From: Spongiibacteraceae bacterium
GTDB lineage: Bacteria; Pseudomonadota; Gammaproteobacteria; Pseudomonadales; PIVM01
Assembly: GCA_030618505.1 (NCBI GenBank)
Contig: JAUXDF010000219.1
Span: 1-5,877 of the forward strand
Direction of reading: 5' to 3'
DNA length: 5,877 bases
How positions within the stretch are numbered: position 1 is the stretch's first letter; the number at the start of each line of letters is the position of its first letter. The position numbers were made by a program, and so were the translations under genes. Under the pieces are notes generated by a model. The model was not told the DNA's origin. It ran no database searches and saw only the letters and a program-made list of their open reading frames with translations. Below are positions 5,686-5,877 of this stretch, one piece after another.

Positions 5686-5789
5686 TGCCAGCTGACTTAC
5701 AGATTTATTGGCTGTCATTGGATTGGTATAATGATGTTTATGGTCCCAGCACGCTAGTCAAAACTATGCACTTTAGTGCAAGGCTTTAG
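5685..5789 (+). CDS. Possible 34-residue small ORF coupled to feoB, unrecognised
   Basis: A GTG shares its first base with the feoB stop (TAGTG) and opens 34 codons: it begins VPADLQIYWLSLDWYNDV and ends at TAG 5787-5789. The middle is rich in aromatic and hydrophobic residues. It occupies the place where enterobacteria carry feoC, but it is far shorter and lacks a winged-helix pattern or cysteines, so it is not FeoC. There is no good Shine-Dalgarno at normal spacing, and an open frame of this length is expected by chance about once in five. It is listed because of the stop-start overlap; it may well be non-coding. Confidence 0.15.
   Translation: MPADLQIYWLSLDWYNDVYGPSTLVKTMHFSARL
5724..5732 (+). 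promoter_or_regulatory. Extended -10 promoter-like motif downstream of feoB
   Basis: TGG-TATAAT is a perfect extended -10 (TGn-TATAAT). The -35 zone (TTATTG, 5705-5710) is poor, as extended -10 promoters allow. Transcription would begin near 5739 and run through the hairpins at 5767-5856 towards the window edge. It could serve a downstream gene or a short RNA; this is inference. Confidence 0.4.
5767..5780. repeat. Short hairpin with ACTTTAGT core
   Basis: TGCAC-TTTA-GTGCA is a perfect stem that also pairs through the loop edge as TGCACT/AGTGCA. It lies 81 bases after the feoB stop. No U-run follows on the + strand, so it is a poor intrinsic terminator. Its core is repeated in the hairpin at 5841-5856. 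Confidence 0.6.
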
Positions 5790-5790
5790 C

Positions 5791-5818
5791 AAATTATATA
5801 AAGAAGCCGCGTAGCGGC
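5791..5818 (-). terminator. Candidate intrinsic terminator for a - strand gene beyond the window
   Basis: GCCGC-GTA-GCGGC (5806-5818) is a compact GC-rich stem. Read on the - strand it is followed by TTCTTTATATAATTT (5805 down to 5791), a T-rich tract. This is the layout of a rho-independent terminator for leftward transcription convergent with feoB. The tract is interrupted, so strength is uncertain. Confidence 0.4.
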
Positions 5819-5840
5819 AAAGCATTGGTGTTTCTAATCA

Positions 5841-5856
5841 AGCGACTTTAGTCGCT
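5841..5856. repeat. Short hairpin with ACTTTAGT core, second copy
   Basis: AGCGAC-TTTA-GTCGCT is a perfect palindromic stem with the same ACTTTAGT core as the hairpin at 5767-5780. The lack of a U-run on either strand argues against a terminator. It may be a small dispersed repeat of the genome; that is inference. Confidence 0.6.
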
Positions 5857-5877
5857 ATACAATCAACCTATGGACTT

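Overview
The window reads as chromosomal DNA of a gammaproteobacterium, probably a marine or free-living one. This is an inference from the protein types: a CobU/CobT/CobQ set of the aerobic-type B12 nomenclature, and a FeoA-FeoB pair with FNR-like and Fur-like sites. I cannot name the genus.

Left part (1-800): the window opens inside cobU, only codons into its P-loop. Downstream on the same strand lies the N-terminal stub of a cobT gene. It carries a one-base frameshift at the GGG at 640-642 and loses all similarity near 665-680. Immediately after the break (691-796) is a composite inverted repeat. It is made of two oppositely oriented copies of a GTAG-headed, REP-like unit, and the right copy carries an extra 28 nt that forms its own hairpin.

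Middle (800-2961): after about 230 bases with no convincing gene comes a 126-residue tautomerase-superfamily protein on the + strand. It converges on cobQ (cobyric acid synthase), which is full length on the - strand. cobU and cobQ act in late B12 assembly: CobQ amidates the corrin ring, CobU activates adenosylcobinamide, and CobT would supply the activated lower ligand. The CobT step cannot come from this locus.

Right part (2962-5877): cobQ and feoA are divergent across a 323-base control region. It holds a candidate cobQ promoter and, for feo, an almost perfect FNR-type box followed by a -10-like element overlapped by a Fur-type box. This is the expected arrangement for ferrous iron uptake switched on without oxygen and shut off when iron is plentiful. 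feoA and feoB abut or overlap at their junction. No feoC is visible. The last 190 bases hold an extended -10 promoter-like motif and three short hairpins, two sharing an ACTTTAGT core and one resembling a terminator for a - strand gene beyond the window edge.

The core genes are ordinary. The most unusual part is the decayed cobT with its adjoining three-way-junction repeat. I did not find a convincing new multi-gene system.
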